From: Alphaproteobacteria bacterium
GTDB lineage: Bacteria; Pseudomonadota; Alphaproteobacteria; Sphingomonadales; Sphingomonadaceae
NCBI GenBank assembly: GCA_003241875.1
Contig: QBLU01000002.1
Coordinates: 62,001 to 126,000, forward strand
Direction of reading: 5' to 3'
Length of the DNA: 64,000 nt
A program made the position numbers and the translations under genes. This document shows, piece after piece, positions 19,658 through 28,465 of this stretch (its first letter is position 1; each line of letters opens with the position of its first letter). A model generated the notes under the pieces. It made no database searches. It saw nothing but the letters and a program-made list of their open reading frames with translations, and was not told where the DNA came from.

Positions 19658-20784
19658 CCGCCACGCCGTTCGAGATCCCGGTCAATGCCGACGAAGTCGC
19701 GTGGATTCGCGAACGGGTCGAGGCCTTTCGGTTTTTCGAGGAGCCCGAGGACGCCGGTTGGGCGGATGGCGCCAATCGCGCCTATATGGAAACGCTGCGC
19801 CGCTATTGGCTCGACACGTTCGACTGGCCGGCCGCGGTCGCCCGGCTCAATCGTCACCCGCAGGTGCGCGTCGATGTCGGCGATGGGTTCCGGCTTCACG
19901 CGGTGCACCGGCGCTCGCCGCGGCCCGATGCACGGCCGCTGCTGATCGCCCATGGCTGGCCGGGGTCGATCCTCGAGTTCGATGCCATCATCGATCGCCT
20001 GGCCGAGCCCGAGGATCCGTCGCAGCCCGCGTTCCATGTCGTGGCGCCGTCGCTGCCGGGCTATGCCTGGTCGGACCGGCCGAAGAACCCGATGGGGCCG
20101 CGCGCCGTCGCCGGGCTTTACGACGCGCTGATGGCACAGCTCGGCTATGCCGATTACGTCTATCAGGGCGGCGACTGGGGCTGTGTCATCGGCGGCTGGA
20201 TAGGCCTCGACAGCACCACGGTGTCGGCGATCCACGTCAGCGGCTTCGGCCTGCGCCCCGCCGACATGAGCCCGAAGACGCCGGCGGAGGGCGCCTGGCT
20301 GCAAAAGGCACTGGTCACCCGCGACACCGAGACCGCCTATCTCCAGCTGCAGGGCACCAAGCCGCAGAGCCTGGGCTTTGCGATGATGGATTCGCCGATG
20401 GGCGTGGCGGCCTGGTTCGCCGAGAAATTCGTCGGCTGGTCGGATGTGCCGGGCCAGTCCGACGATCCGCCGTTCAGCCATGACCAGATGCTGACCAACA
20501 TCATGATCTATCTGACGACGCGCAGCTTCCTGACCGCGACCTGGATCTATCGCGGCATGTTCCTGGAAGGCGGCTTTGCCATTCCGAAGGGCCGGCGCAT
20601 CGAGAAACCGACCGGCGTTGCTGCCTTTCCGCGCGACCTGCTGGCGTTCCCGCCGCGGGCGATGGTCGAGCGCGGCTATGATGTCGTCCACTGGACCGAC
20701 ATGCCGCGCGGTGGCCATTTTGCCAGTCTGGAGGAACCCGAGCTGTTCCTGGCCGATCTCAGGGCGTTTGTCGCCGGCCTGTGA
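19654..20784 (+). CDS. Epoxide hydrolase family protein
   Basis: N-terminal EHN-like domain ([47 protein letters not shown]), [36 protein letters not shown]. Confidence 0.93.
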   Translation: MTATPFEIPVNADEVAWIRERVEAFRFFEEPEDAGWADGANRAYMETLRRYWLDTFDWPAAVARLNRHPQVRVDVGDGFRLHAVHRRSPRPDARPLLIAHGWPGSILEFDAIIDRLAEPEDPSQPAFHVVAPSLPGYAWSDRPKNPMGPRAVAGLYDALMAQLGYADYVYQGGDWGCVIGGWIGLDSTTVSAIHVSGFGLRPADMSPKTPAEGAWLQKALVTRDTETAYLQLQGTKPQSLGFAMMDSPMGVAAWFAEKFVGWSDVPGQSDDPPFSHDQMLTNIMIYLTTRSFLTATWIYRGMFLEGGFAIPKGRRIEKPTGVAAFPRDLLAFPPRAMVERGYDVVHWTDMPRGGHFASLEEPELFLADLRAFVAGL

Positions 20785-21446
20785 CCGGCGCGATGCCAGA
20801 GTGGCGGATCGAGCCCGGATTGCTCGATTATCCGCAAGCGGTCGCCGCGATGGAGGCCCGCGTTGCCGCCATCCATGCCGGCACCGCACGGGAACTGATA
20901 TGGTTGGTCGAGCACCCACCGCTCTATACCGCCGGCACCAGCGCCGAGGCCGCCGACCTGCTGGCGCCCGATCGCTTTCCGGTCTTCGCAACGGGCCGCG
21001 GCGGGCGCTACACCTATCATGGGCCCGGCCAGCGGGTGGTCTATGTCATGCTCGATCTCGACCGCCGCGGGCGTGACATCCGGCGTTTCATCGCGGCGCT
21101 GGAAGGCTGGATCATCGCGGCGCTCGACGACCAGCGGATCGCCGGCAGGATCATCGACGGCAAGGTCGGCGTCTGGGTCGACACCGCCGCCGGCGCCGCC
21201 AAGATCGCCGCCATCGGGGTCAGGGTCCGCCGCTGGGTCAGCTTTCATGGCCTCGCCATCAACGTTGCACCCGAGCTGGCGGACTTCGACGGCATCGTCC
21301 CGTGCGGGCTGTCCGAGCCGGTGACGAGCATCGCCGTCCTTGGTGGCAGCGCCGAATTGGCCGTCATCGACGGGTCCCTGGCGGCGCATCTTCCCACCAT
21401 GCTGGCCGCGCTTGAACCGCAAACCCACCCAATTTCACATCTGTGA
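20781..21446 (+). CDS. lipB: Lipoyl(octanoyl) transferase LipB
   Basis: [97 protein letters not shown]. Confidence 0.96.
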   Translation: MTGAMPEWRIEPGLLDYPQAVAAMEARVAAIHAGTARELIWLVEHPPLYTAGTSAEAADLLAPDRFPVFATGRGGRYTYHGPGQRVVYVMLDLDRRGRDIRRFIAALEGWIIAALDDQRIAGRIIDGKVGVWVDTAAGAAKIAAIGVRVRRWVSFHGLAINVAPELADFDGIVPCGLSEPVTSIAVLGGSAELAVIDGSLAAHLPTMLAALEPQTHPISHL

Positions 21447-21570
21447 CAGCAAAGTCATCAAGGCGCTTGAGGGGAGCGGATTTTCTGCTAATGTCTACCT
21501 CGGTTGGGGGATAAGGGCTGAACCGACCCAACTCGTCCTGGGTCCCGGGATTCACCAAAAGGAGTTTACA

Positions 21571-21861
21571 ATGGCTGATATCGTTTCGAAGCTGAAGACC
21601 GCCGCCCTCGTTGCCGGCGTTGCCATGTTCGTCGCTGCTTGCGGCGAAAAGGCTGCTGAAACCAGCACCACGACGGAAACCTCGACGACCACCGAGACGA
21701 CGGCTCCTGCCGACGCCATGGCGCCTGCTGCTGAAGCCGATGTCACGACCTCGGACGCCATGGCGACCGCTCCGGCCGCTGGCGCTGCTGATGCCGCCGC
21801 TCCCGTCGACACCATGTCGACGTCGACGACGACGGAAACCACGACGACCGAGCAGAAGTAA
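21571..21861 (+). CDS. Small Thr/Ala-rich low-complexity putative lipoprotein
   Basis: MADIVSKLKTAALVAGVAMFVAACGEKAAETSTTTETSTTTETTAPAD...TTTETTTTEQK; lipobox VAAC; strong RBS aaaggag; followed by a terminator. Confidence 0.75.
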   Translation: MADIVSKLKTAALVAGVAMFVAACGEKAAETSTTTETSTTTETTAPADAMAPAAEADVTTSDAMATAPAAGAADAAAPVDTMSTSTTTETTTTEQK

Positions 21862-21890
21862 GCTCGACATCGTCGCTGTGTAAGTTAGGA

Positions 21891-21920
21891 AAGGGCCGCC
21901 GCGAGGCGGCCCTTTTTTTG
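21891..21920 (+). terminator. Rho-independent terminator
   Basis: gggccgccgcgaggcggccctttttttg: GC stem-loop plus T7. Confidence 0.9.
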
Positions 21921-21942
21921 TGAAGTTGGGGAAGGAACGACA

Positions 21943-22242
21943 ATGAGCCTGGAAGCGATCACCGAGCAGATGAAGAGCCGCATCGGTGCCGGCGGAAATT
22001 TCAAGAAATCGGTGAAGTTCGATTTCGGCGACGACGGTCTGGTCCGTATCGACGACAAGGTATCGCCGGCAATCGTCGACAATGACGACGCGCCCGTCGA
22101 TTGCACCGTCAAGGTGTCGATGGCCGATTTCATGGACATCGCCAACGGCAAGCAGAACGCGCAGATGGCCTTCATGATGGGCAAGCTGAAGATCGACGGT
22201 GACATGTCGGTCGCGCTGCAACTCGGCAGCATCCTGGGCTGA
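21943..22242 (+). CDS. SCP2 sterol-binding domain-containing protein
   Basis: FDFGDDGLVRIDDK...DCTVKVSMADFMDIANGKQNAQMAFMMGKLKIDGDMSVALQLGSIL. Confidence 0.92.
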   Translation: MSLEAITEQMKSRIGAGGNFKKSVKFDFGDDGLVRIDDKVSPAIVDNDDAPVDCTVKVSMADFMDIANGKQNAQMAFMMGKLKIDGDMSVALQLGSILG

Positions 22243-22333
22243 ACAATTCGCGGGACGGATGTAACCTGATTGTTCGCGCCGGGCATGGCGATGCCGTGCC
22301 CGGCGCGCCTGTCGCCACGTCCCTGAGGAACGT

Positions 22334-23005
22334 ATGATGCGTCGCTTACCGCTTACGATCGCCCTGGTGGCGCTGGCCGGCGGCCAGCCGATCCTCGCCG
22401 CCCCCAAAAAGCCGCCGGCAAAGGCGGCGAGCCGCCCCGCCGCGAAACCGGCTGCCAAGCCGCCGGTGCCGGCGCCGGTGCCGGTACCCGTCGTGCCGCC
22501 GACGCCGATGGGATTCATGGTGCCAAGGGCCGTCGTGCTCCGGACGCCGACCCCCCCGGAAACCGAAGCCAATGCCGTGTGGAACGTGCGCGCCGCCCTG
22601 AATGTCGCCGCGCTGCAGTGCCAGTTTTCGCCGTTTCTGGCGACCGTCAAGAACTACAACGACCTGCTGCGCCACCATGGCGAGGAGCTGACCCGGGCGC
22701 AGGCTACGATGGTGGCGCATTTCCGTCGCTATGACGGCGCCCGTGCCGCCAACAGCTTCGATCAATACACGACGCGAACCTACAACAGCTATTCGACGCT
22801 CGATGCGCAGTACAAGTTCTGCGAAGCCGCCGGCCGGGTGGGGCGCGAGGCCCTGGCTATTCCCCGGGGCAAGCTTGGCGTCGCGGCGCTGCGACTCAGC
22901 ACCGAAACCCGCGGCGCGCTCAACGAGCAGCCGCTGTCGCCCGCGCTGGCCGTGGTACCCATGGATCTTCTCGCCATGGACGAGATCGCCGCCACCGAAC
23001 CTTGA
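22334..23005 (+). CDS. Hypothetical secreted protein with Pro/Ala/Lys-rich N-terminus
   Basis: Signal peptide then APKKPPAKAASRPAAKPAAKPPVPAPVPVPVVPPTP; intact 223 aa. Confidence 0.65.
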   Translation: MMRRLPLTIALVALAGGQPILAAPKKPPAKAASRPAAKPAAKPPVPAPVPVPVVPPTPMGFMVPRAVVLRTPTPPETEANAVWNVRAALNVAALQCQFSPFLATVKNYNDLLRHHGEELTRAQATMVAHFRRYDGARAANSFDQYTTRTYNSYSTLDAQYKFCEAAGRVGREALAIPRGKLGVAALRLSTETRGALNEQPLSPALAVVPMDLLAMDEIAATEP

Positions 23006-23050
23006 TGGTTCACCGGCGCCGATAGTCCGCTTCACCGATCGCCCTGACCG

Positions 23051-23075
23051 ACCCGCCTGTCATAGCAGGCGGGTT
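23051..23075 (+). terminator. Rho-independent terminator-like hairpin
   Basis: acccgcctgtcatagcaggcgggtttg: stem cccgcct/aggcggg plus short T run. Confidence 0.7.
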
Positions 23076-23122
23076 TGTCGTGTCGCGCGTTGCGGCGTGT
23101 ATTCCGGCCTCATCCTGACACA

Positions 23123-23153
23123 GAAAAAGGGCCGCTCCCGAAGGAACGGCCCC
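23123..23153 (-). terminator. Rho-independent terminator of the OmpA-family gene
   Basis: Minus strand ggggccgttccttcgggagcggccctttttctg: stem-loop plus T5. Confidence 0.88.
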
Positions 23154-23174
23154 AATTCTTGGCTGTTGCCAGTC

Positions 23175-24359
23175 TTACTGCGGTGTGCAGGGACCGGTCG
23201 TCTGCGCCGGAGCACCGCTGAAGGTGATTTCCACGCGGCGGTTCTGCGGTTCACGCACACCGTCGGCGGTATCGACCAGCGGACGGCTTTCGCCGAATGC
23301 TTCGGTAACGATCGACGTATCAGGCACACCCTTGGTGGCCAGATAGGCCTTCACGGCGTCGGCACGACGCTGCGAGAGCTTCACGTTATAATCGTCCTTG
23401 CCCGACTTGTCGGCGTGACCGGCAAGCGCAACGCTGGTCTGGCCAGTCGCGGCATACTGCTCGGCAGCACGGTCGAGGATCTGGGCGGCTTCGGCGGTGA
23501 TCAGCGAACGATCCCAATCGAAGAAGACCAGGAACGGACCCGGGGTCACGGCAGCAGGCGGGCACGGCGGCAGCGGCGCAGGCGTCGGAGCCGGAGTGGG
23601 GGCCGGCGGCGGCGGCGGCGGGGCTTCAGGCTCGAAGAAGTTGTACGCCAGCGTCAGCATCAGGCTATGGCTGCGATAGCGCGTTTCGGTCTCCAGGCCA
23701 TTGGTCGTGAACGTGTTCACGTTGGGGACGTTGAAGAAACGATACTTCAGGCCGATGTCGACATGGTCGGTGATCGGCTTGTAGACGCCGGCCAGGACCT
23801 GCCAGGCAAAGCCCGTGTCGCTGTCGTCGATGAACGTGTTGCCGAACTTGGCAAGCTGGTACTGCGAATGCTGGACACGTGCGATACCGGCACCACCGCC
23901 GATGAAGCCGCCGACATCGCTGCCCTGGCCGCCGAAGTCGAACAAGCCGTTCGCCATGAACGAAAGCACGCGAGCGTTGCCGTCGGCAGCGTCGGTATTC
24001 ACGCCAAGCGCCGGAACGGCGACGTTGCCCTGCGACAGGCGGATGGCCGGAATGGCCTGCTCGATCGTCACGACGTCGAGGTTGTTGTCCTTATAGGCAA
24101 CTTCGAATTCGGCGCGGAAGAAGCCGAAGTCATAACCAATGGTGCCACCAACGTCATAGCCAATCTCGTGGCGGACGCGGATACCATCGTCGACCACGGT
24201 TCCGGCGGTACCCGGGCGGGTAATGTCGAAAAGCTCGTTCTGGACCAGATTGGCACCAGCCTGAGCACCAACGTACCAAGACTTATCTCGGGCCAAGGCC
24301 GGCCCAGCAAGCGCTGTAGTGGCAAGCGCCACTGCGACAGCAATCTTACGCATTGTCAT
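23175..24359 (-). CDS. OmpA family outer-membrane protein (beta-barrel plus OmpA/MotB domain)
   Basis: Signal peptide; WYVGAQAGANLVQNE; Pro/Ala hinge PEAPPPPPPAPTPAPTPAPLPP; FLVFFDWDRSLITAEAAQIL...VALAGHADKSGKDDYNVKLSQRRADAVKAYL...PQNRRVEITF. Confidence 0.93.
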   Translation of the reverse strand: MTMRKIAVAVALATTALAGPALARDKSWYVGAQAGANLVQNELFDITRPGTAGTVVDDGIRVRHEIGYDVGGTIGYDFGFFRAEFEVAYKDNNLDVVTIEQAIPAIRLSQGNVAVPALGVNTDAADGNARVLSFMANGLFDFGGQGSDVGGFIGGGAGIARVQHSQYQLAKFGNTFIDDSDTGFAWQVLAGVYKPITDHVDIGLKYRFFNVPNVNTFTTNGLETETRYRSHSLMLTLAYNFFEPEAPPPPPPAPTPAPTPAPLPPCPPAAVTPGPFLVFFDWDRSLITAEAAQILDRAAEQYAATGQTSVALAGHADKSGKDDYNVKLSQRRADAVKAYLATKGVPDTSIVTEAFGESRPLVDTADGVREPQNRRVEITFSGAPAQTTGPCTPQ

Positions 24360-24496
24360 CCCCTTTCAACTCCGTGTTTCTCTCGAACTGCCTGAACGCT
24401 CTACCCCAGCCAATCGGACAGGTGCAAGAGGCGATTGCGACAAGGTGTGACCCCTGAGCAACAGTCGGATGGGGAAAAGTCGCGCTCCCCTAGGTT

Positions 24497-24994
24497 TCAG
24501 AGGATGATAGCCTGATCCTGCAAGGCTGCAACCAGTGCCGCGATCGCGGCGCGTGCCTCCACATCGACGACGCCGCCGCCGCTGGGCAGCGGCACGACGA
24601 CGGCCGGCGCCGCGAGCACCTGGCGTTCACCGATGGCAAGCCCCGATACCGGCCAGCCCCCGGTCGACCAGCCGCCGTTGAACACCGTGAACACGGCTTC
24701 ATCGGCAATCCAGGCGAGGCAACCGCGAACCGGATTCGTGAAGACCCAGCCGAATCCGTCATGGCTGGCGAGCTTGCCTGCCTGCCCGGCCCAGGCCCCG
24801 GTCGGCACGTTGCCGACGATGTACGACAGGCCCAGCTCTGGACTGACCGGCGGGGCGTCGAGGCTGCGGGTCGCGACGCCGAGCTGCAGCAGCCGGTCGA
24901 TCGCCGTCAGTGCTTCATTATGGGTGATTTCCTTCTGGGCCTGGCCGGCGCTGAGCAGCGGCAGGCGATGACGGGCAGTCTCGTCCATGATCAT
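24497..24994 (-). CDS. DUF2793 domain-containing protein (distal end of GTA cluster)
   Basis: ETARHRLPLLSAGQAQKEITHNEALTAIDRLLQLGVATRSLDAPP...VGNVPTGAWAGQAGKLASHDGFGWVFTNPVRGCLAWIAD, typical DUF2793. Start ambiguous (24994 or 24988). Confidence 0.85.
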   Translation of the reverse strand: MIMDETARHRLPLLSAGQAQKEITHNEALTAIDRLLQLGVATRSLDAPPVSPELGLSYIVGNVPTGAWAGQAGKLASHDGFGWVFTNPVRGCLAWIADEAVFTVFNGGWSTGGWPVSGLAIGERQVLAAPAVVVPLPSGGGVVDVEARAAIAALVAALQDQAIIL

Positions 24995-25005
24995 GGTCTC
25001 CGATA

Positions 25006-27207
25006 TCAAGGGATGGTGGCGGTGGCCGCGAGCCCGGGCCCGACGCTGCTGCTCAACTGCCGAACGGCGATGGTGACGACGGCCCCGCCGCCGTCCGCCG
25101 CACGATCGGCAGCGCCATAAGTGTAGCTCGACACGCTGGTGACGACGTCACGGACCGCGCGGCCGTCGAGCGTGACCGCGACCCGGTAAGCCTCGACCGC
25201 CTCGCCAAGCGGGGCATCGACAAAGTCCGACCAACCGAAGCCGAGGCGACTGCGACGGATCCAGTCGGCGCGTACCGTGCCGTCCTGCGCGACCAGTCGC
25301 AGATGCACCGGCGCCAGCGGTTGCAAGGCTCGCCCGCCGACGGTGCCGCGCGTCGGCGGCGTCTCCACGTCGCCGACCCCGGCCGGCCGGAAGACATACT
25401 GCCGCCCGATCGCCTCAAGTGGTGGATCGAACGGCTGCAGCGCCGCGACGTCGAGAAGCACGAAGCGTTCGCCCGCAGCGTGCCCGGCGATCGCCACCTC
25501 GGTGCCGCGTCGGCCGCGCAGCAGCCCCGAGAGCCGAAACACCCGGTCCGGCAGCGGTTCCACGTCAAGATACTGGATGATCTCGTCGCCGAGCAGCGCC
25601 AGGTTGGCGCCCGCCAGGACGGATAGGCCGGACCGCGATTCGAGCCATTGGCGGTCGGACAGCAAACGTACGTCGACCGTGGCAAATCGATCCCAGCGCT
25701 GGGCCGGACCGGCCGCGAGCGCGCCCAGCGCCACGCCCATCGGCACGCCGCCCTCGACAAGGCCGATGCTGCCATAGCTGGCGCCGTCGTCGGCGCTCGC
25801 CTCGATGCCGGCACGCCGCCAGCCGGCCGCCGCACCGGCGGCGGCAATCCACAGCCGCGGCAGCGCCGGCACCTCGCCGGGCAGCCCGGGCAAATCGAGC
25901 ACCTCGAGCTGGGTCGGGCCGCTGACGCCATCGTCGAACACCAGTGCCCGGCCGCCGTCCACGGCCCGCGCCGGCTGTGCCAGCGCCTCGACGCGCTCGA
26001 GATCGAGCGTCAGCACGAACTGCTCGAACCGACGCTCGCGGATCCGCCACACGGTCGCGTCGTCGTCGATGCGGATCAGGTCGCCGGCACCAAGCCCCAG
26101 GTAGCGCCACGGCAGCCGCACCGTGGCGCGCACCCGCGCCGCCCGGTTGGCGGTCAGCAAGCGCGCGGCCAGCGCCTTGGCGTGCTGCGGGGTCATGGCG
26201 GCGGCAAACGACTGCTGCTCCAGCCGGCCTGCGACATCGCGGCGGCTGCGCTGCAGCCCGATCTGGTAATCACGACTGGTGTCGTAGAACGCCACTTCGA
26301 CCGCACCGACCAGGCCCTCGCCGCCCAGCCGCCGACGCCGCTCGCGCGCCGCGCTCCCGGATGCCGCCGAACTGTCGCAATCCGCCGCCGGGATGACGGC
26401 GACGGCACCACCCGCGCCGCGAACCACCAGGACCTCGCTGCCAGCCAGCGTCGCCGAAGCCATCTCGATCAGCTGTGCCAGCGCCTCGGCGACGCTGCCG
26501 CTGCGGCCGACATGAAGCCCGGCGACATCGGGCATGTCGCCCGCCACGCCGACCAGCGCTTGCCCGTCTACGGTGCCGAGCGCCGCGATTGCCGTCGCTG
26601 CGACCGGCGCCCCCGCCGCATCGGCTACGACCTCGAAGGTCAGGTTCGGAATGCGGTTGCCATAGTCGCCGAGCGGCAGGTCCTCGAACACGGCATAGGC
26701 GAGGCCGCGATAGGCCGGGGTACCGCCGGCCGCTTCGGCAGCCGCGATGAGCGGATCGACGGCCTGGCCATCGGCGCCGCGGTGGAGTCGCATGGTGATC
26801 GGTGTGGTAAAGGCCCCGGTGGCATCGCGGATCAGCTTGCCATCGGCCCAGATGCGCTCGACGCCGACAATCTCGCGCCCGGCCAGCGCCACCGCGAACG
26901 ACGCCGAGTAGCTGTAGTTGGTTGTCGATGGCCCGCGCTTGCCGCCGCCGCTGCGGCTTGGGGTTTCGATGATGCCGCTGGTCCAGATCAGATTGCCGGC
27001 GCTGCGCATGCGGCCGGCGATGAACGGGATCGGCTCACCATAGGCAGCGCTCTGGACGGCCAGGTTGCCGATGCGGCCGACCTCGCGCGCCTTGCCGCCG
27101 CCGCCGAGCACGGCGCGATCGAGGGCGCCGCCGACAAAGGTGCCGATGAGGCCGCCAAGCGGTCCGCCGAAGATGCGGCCGACCGTACCGAGAACGAGTG
27201 TCGCCAT
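25006..27207 (-). CDS. Phage tail protein, GTA megatron (g15) homolog, shortened
   Basis: Gly-rich TM-like N-term MATLVLGTVGRIFGGPLGGLIGTFVGGALDRAVLGGG; GEPIPFIAGRMRSAGNLIWTSGIIE; NYSYSASFAVALAGREIVGVERIWADGKLIRD, phage tail_3-type; 3' to NlpC/P60 as in RcGTA. Confidence 0.87.
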   Translation of the reverse strand: MATLVLGTVGRIFGGPLGGLIGTFVGGALDRAVLGGGGKAREVGRIGNLAVQSAAYGEPIPFIAGRMRSAGNLIWTSGIIETPSRSGGGKRGPSTTNYSYSASFAVALAGREIVGVERIWADGKLIRDATGAFTTPITMRLHRGADGQAVDPLIAAAEAAGGTPAYRGLAYAVFEDLPLGDYGNRIPNLTFEVVADAAGAPVAATAIAALGTVDGQALVGVAGDMPDVAGLHVGRSGSVAEALAQLIEMASATLAGSEVLVVRGAGGAVAVIPAADCDSSAASGSAARERRRRLGGEGLVGAVEVAFYDTSRDYQIGLQRSRRDVAGRLEQQSFAAAMTPQHAKALAARLLTANRAARVRATVRLPWRYLGLGAGDLIRIDDDATVWRIRERRFEQFVLTLDLERVEALAQPARAVDGGRALVFDDGVSGPTQLEVLDLPGLPGEVPALPRLWIAAAGAAAGWRRAGIEASADDGASYGSIGLVEGGVPMGVALGALAAGPAQRWDRFATVDVRLLSDRQWLESRSGLSVLAGANLALLGDEIIQYLDVEPLPDRVFRLSGLLRGRRGTEVAIAGHAAGERFVLLDVAALQPFDPPLEAIGRQYVFRPAGVGDVETPPTRGTVGGRALQPLAPVHLRLVAQDGTVRADWIRRSRLGFGWSDFVDAPLGEAVEAYRVAVTLDGRAVRDVVTSVSSYTYGAADRAADGGGAVVTIAVRQLSSSVGPGLAATATIP

Positions 27208-27209
27208 GA

Positions 27210-27626
27210 TCAATGAACTCCAGGCAAGCGCCAGATGCCGAGCAGCGTCCAGTCCGGGTCGATCGGGCCCTCGACGACGCGGCCGAGGCCGGCATGGGCA
27301 TGGACGACGCCGGCCGGCGTCACGATGGCAAGATGGCGCTGCCGCGCTGCAGGGGCGAGCGCCAGTATGTCGCCGGGTGCCGCGTCGGACACGGCCACGC
27401 AGCCGGCGTCGGCCAGCGCCGCGACCAGCATTGCGGCGGTTTCACCGGACAGCGCATAGGACGGCACGGCAGCGGGCACGATGCCGACGGCCCGCGCGGC
27501 CTGCAGCACCACCCCGACGCAATCGAGGCCCGACCCCGGCGTCCGCCCCTGGGGCCGAAACCGCGTGCCGACACAGGCGCGCGCCGCGGCCACCACCACC
27601 GCGGCGCGTTTGTGCGGGGTCGTCAC
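27210..27626 (-). CDS. NlpC/P60-type GTA peptidase (g14)
   Basis: AARACVGTRFRPQGRTPGSGLDCVGVVLQAARAVGIVP...VSDAAPGDILALAPAARQRHLAIVTPAGVVHAHAG; Cys/His catalytic motifs. Confidence 0.9.
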   Translation of the reverse strand: MTTPHKRAAVVVAAARACVGTRFRPQGRTPGSGLDCVGVVLQAARAVGIVPAAVPSYALSGETAAMLVAALADAGCVAVSDAAPGDILALAPAARQRHLAIVTPAGVVHAHAGLGRVVEGPIDPDWTLLGIWRLPGVH

Positions 27627-28462
27627 AGGCCCGGGAACCGGGTCAACACGTCACCGCCGGGCACATGTGGCTCACCACGAAAATTGGCACCGTTGGCAAA
27701 GCGCTCGACGCAAGTGACAAAACGCTTGTCGCAGCCCTGCCGGAGCTCGACGGCAACACCCGGCGCCAGCATCAGCGTCTCGTCGAAGACCAGCCAGTCG
27801 CCCTCGGCCGCGATCACGCGGCGCTCGAGGCCGGCGCTCTCGCCCGACAGCACGCGGACCCGGCCCTCGATGAAGCCTGCGCTGCCAGCGGCATCGACCC
27901 CGTCGAAGCGCGCCCGGTCGCCATCGCCGCCAAGCACCGACCGCCGCTCGCGCCGGCCGCGCATGTCGACCCGGCAGCGACGGTCGCCGAGTTCGGCGCG
28001 GCATTCGGGTGAACAGCTTTCGATGCGCGTCACCGCCAGCGCCGCAGTCGGCCCGCGCAGTGTCGCCGCAAAGCCCTGGTCGGCCCCGGTACCGGTCTCG
28101 ATCGTGCCCAACGTGCCACGCGCCAGCAGCTGTTGCCCGGCATCGGGCGCCTGCCAGTCGACGAGGAACAACATGACGGCAGCGCCATCGAAACGGCCGG
28201 CCGCCAGGTCCGCCGCCGTGATCGCATCCGCGGTCAGCGCCCCGGCCACGTCCATCGTATCGATGTCGAGCCCATCGCTGCTGGCCACCGCCGATGGCGC
28301 CATGCCCGGCGCACTGTCATGGACCAGCCCGCCGATGGCCAGCGGCCGGTCGTGGGTGGTGAAGCCGAGCGCCACGCCATCGGGCCGCACGATGCGCCAG
28401 CACAGGGCCAGTGCCGTCAGCTCGGCGCCCAGCCGCACGCCCAGGTCTGTCGGTTCCGGCAT
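27623..28462 (-). CDS. DUF2163 / baseplate hub protein (g13)
   Basis: LALCWRIVRPDGVALGFTTHDRPLAIGGLVHDSAPGMAPSAVASSDGLDIDTMDVAGAL...CSPECRAELGDRRCRVDM. Confidence 0.92.
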   Translation of the reverse strand: MPEPTDLGVRLGAELTALALCWRIVRPDGVALGFTTHDRPLAIGGLVHDSAPGMAPSAVASSDGLDIDTMDVAGALTADAITAADLAAGRFDGAAVMLFLVDWQAPDAGQQLLARGTLGTIETGTGADQGFAATLRGPTAALAVTRIESCSPECRAELGDRRCRVDMRGRRERRSVLGGDGDRARFDGVDAAGSAGFIEGRVRVLSGESAGLERRVIAAEGDWLVFDETLMLAPGVAVELRQGCDKRFVTCVERFANGANFRGEPHVPGGDVLTRFPGL

Positions 28463-28465
28463 GGC

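Noticed and set aside
22273-22306. gcgccgggcatggcgatgccgtgcccggcgcg hairpin after the SCP2 gene
   Set aside because: Good inverted repeat but no T tract, so not called as a terminator.
22731-24395. 554-aa plus-strand ORF overlapping the 22334 gene and OmpA
   Set aside because: Crosses two terminators and lies antisense to OmpA; no domain signal.
25648-27216. 522-aa plus-strand ORF opposite the GTA megatron
   Set aside because: Antisense shadow ORF; compositionally biased; the minus-strand frame has convincing phage tail homology.
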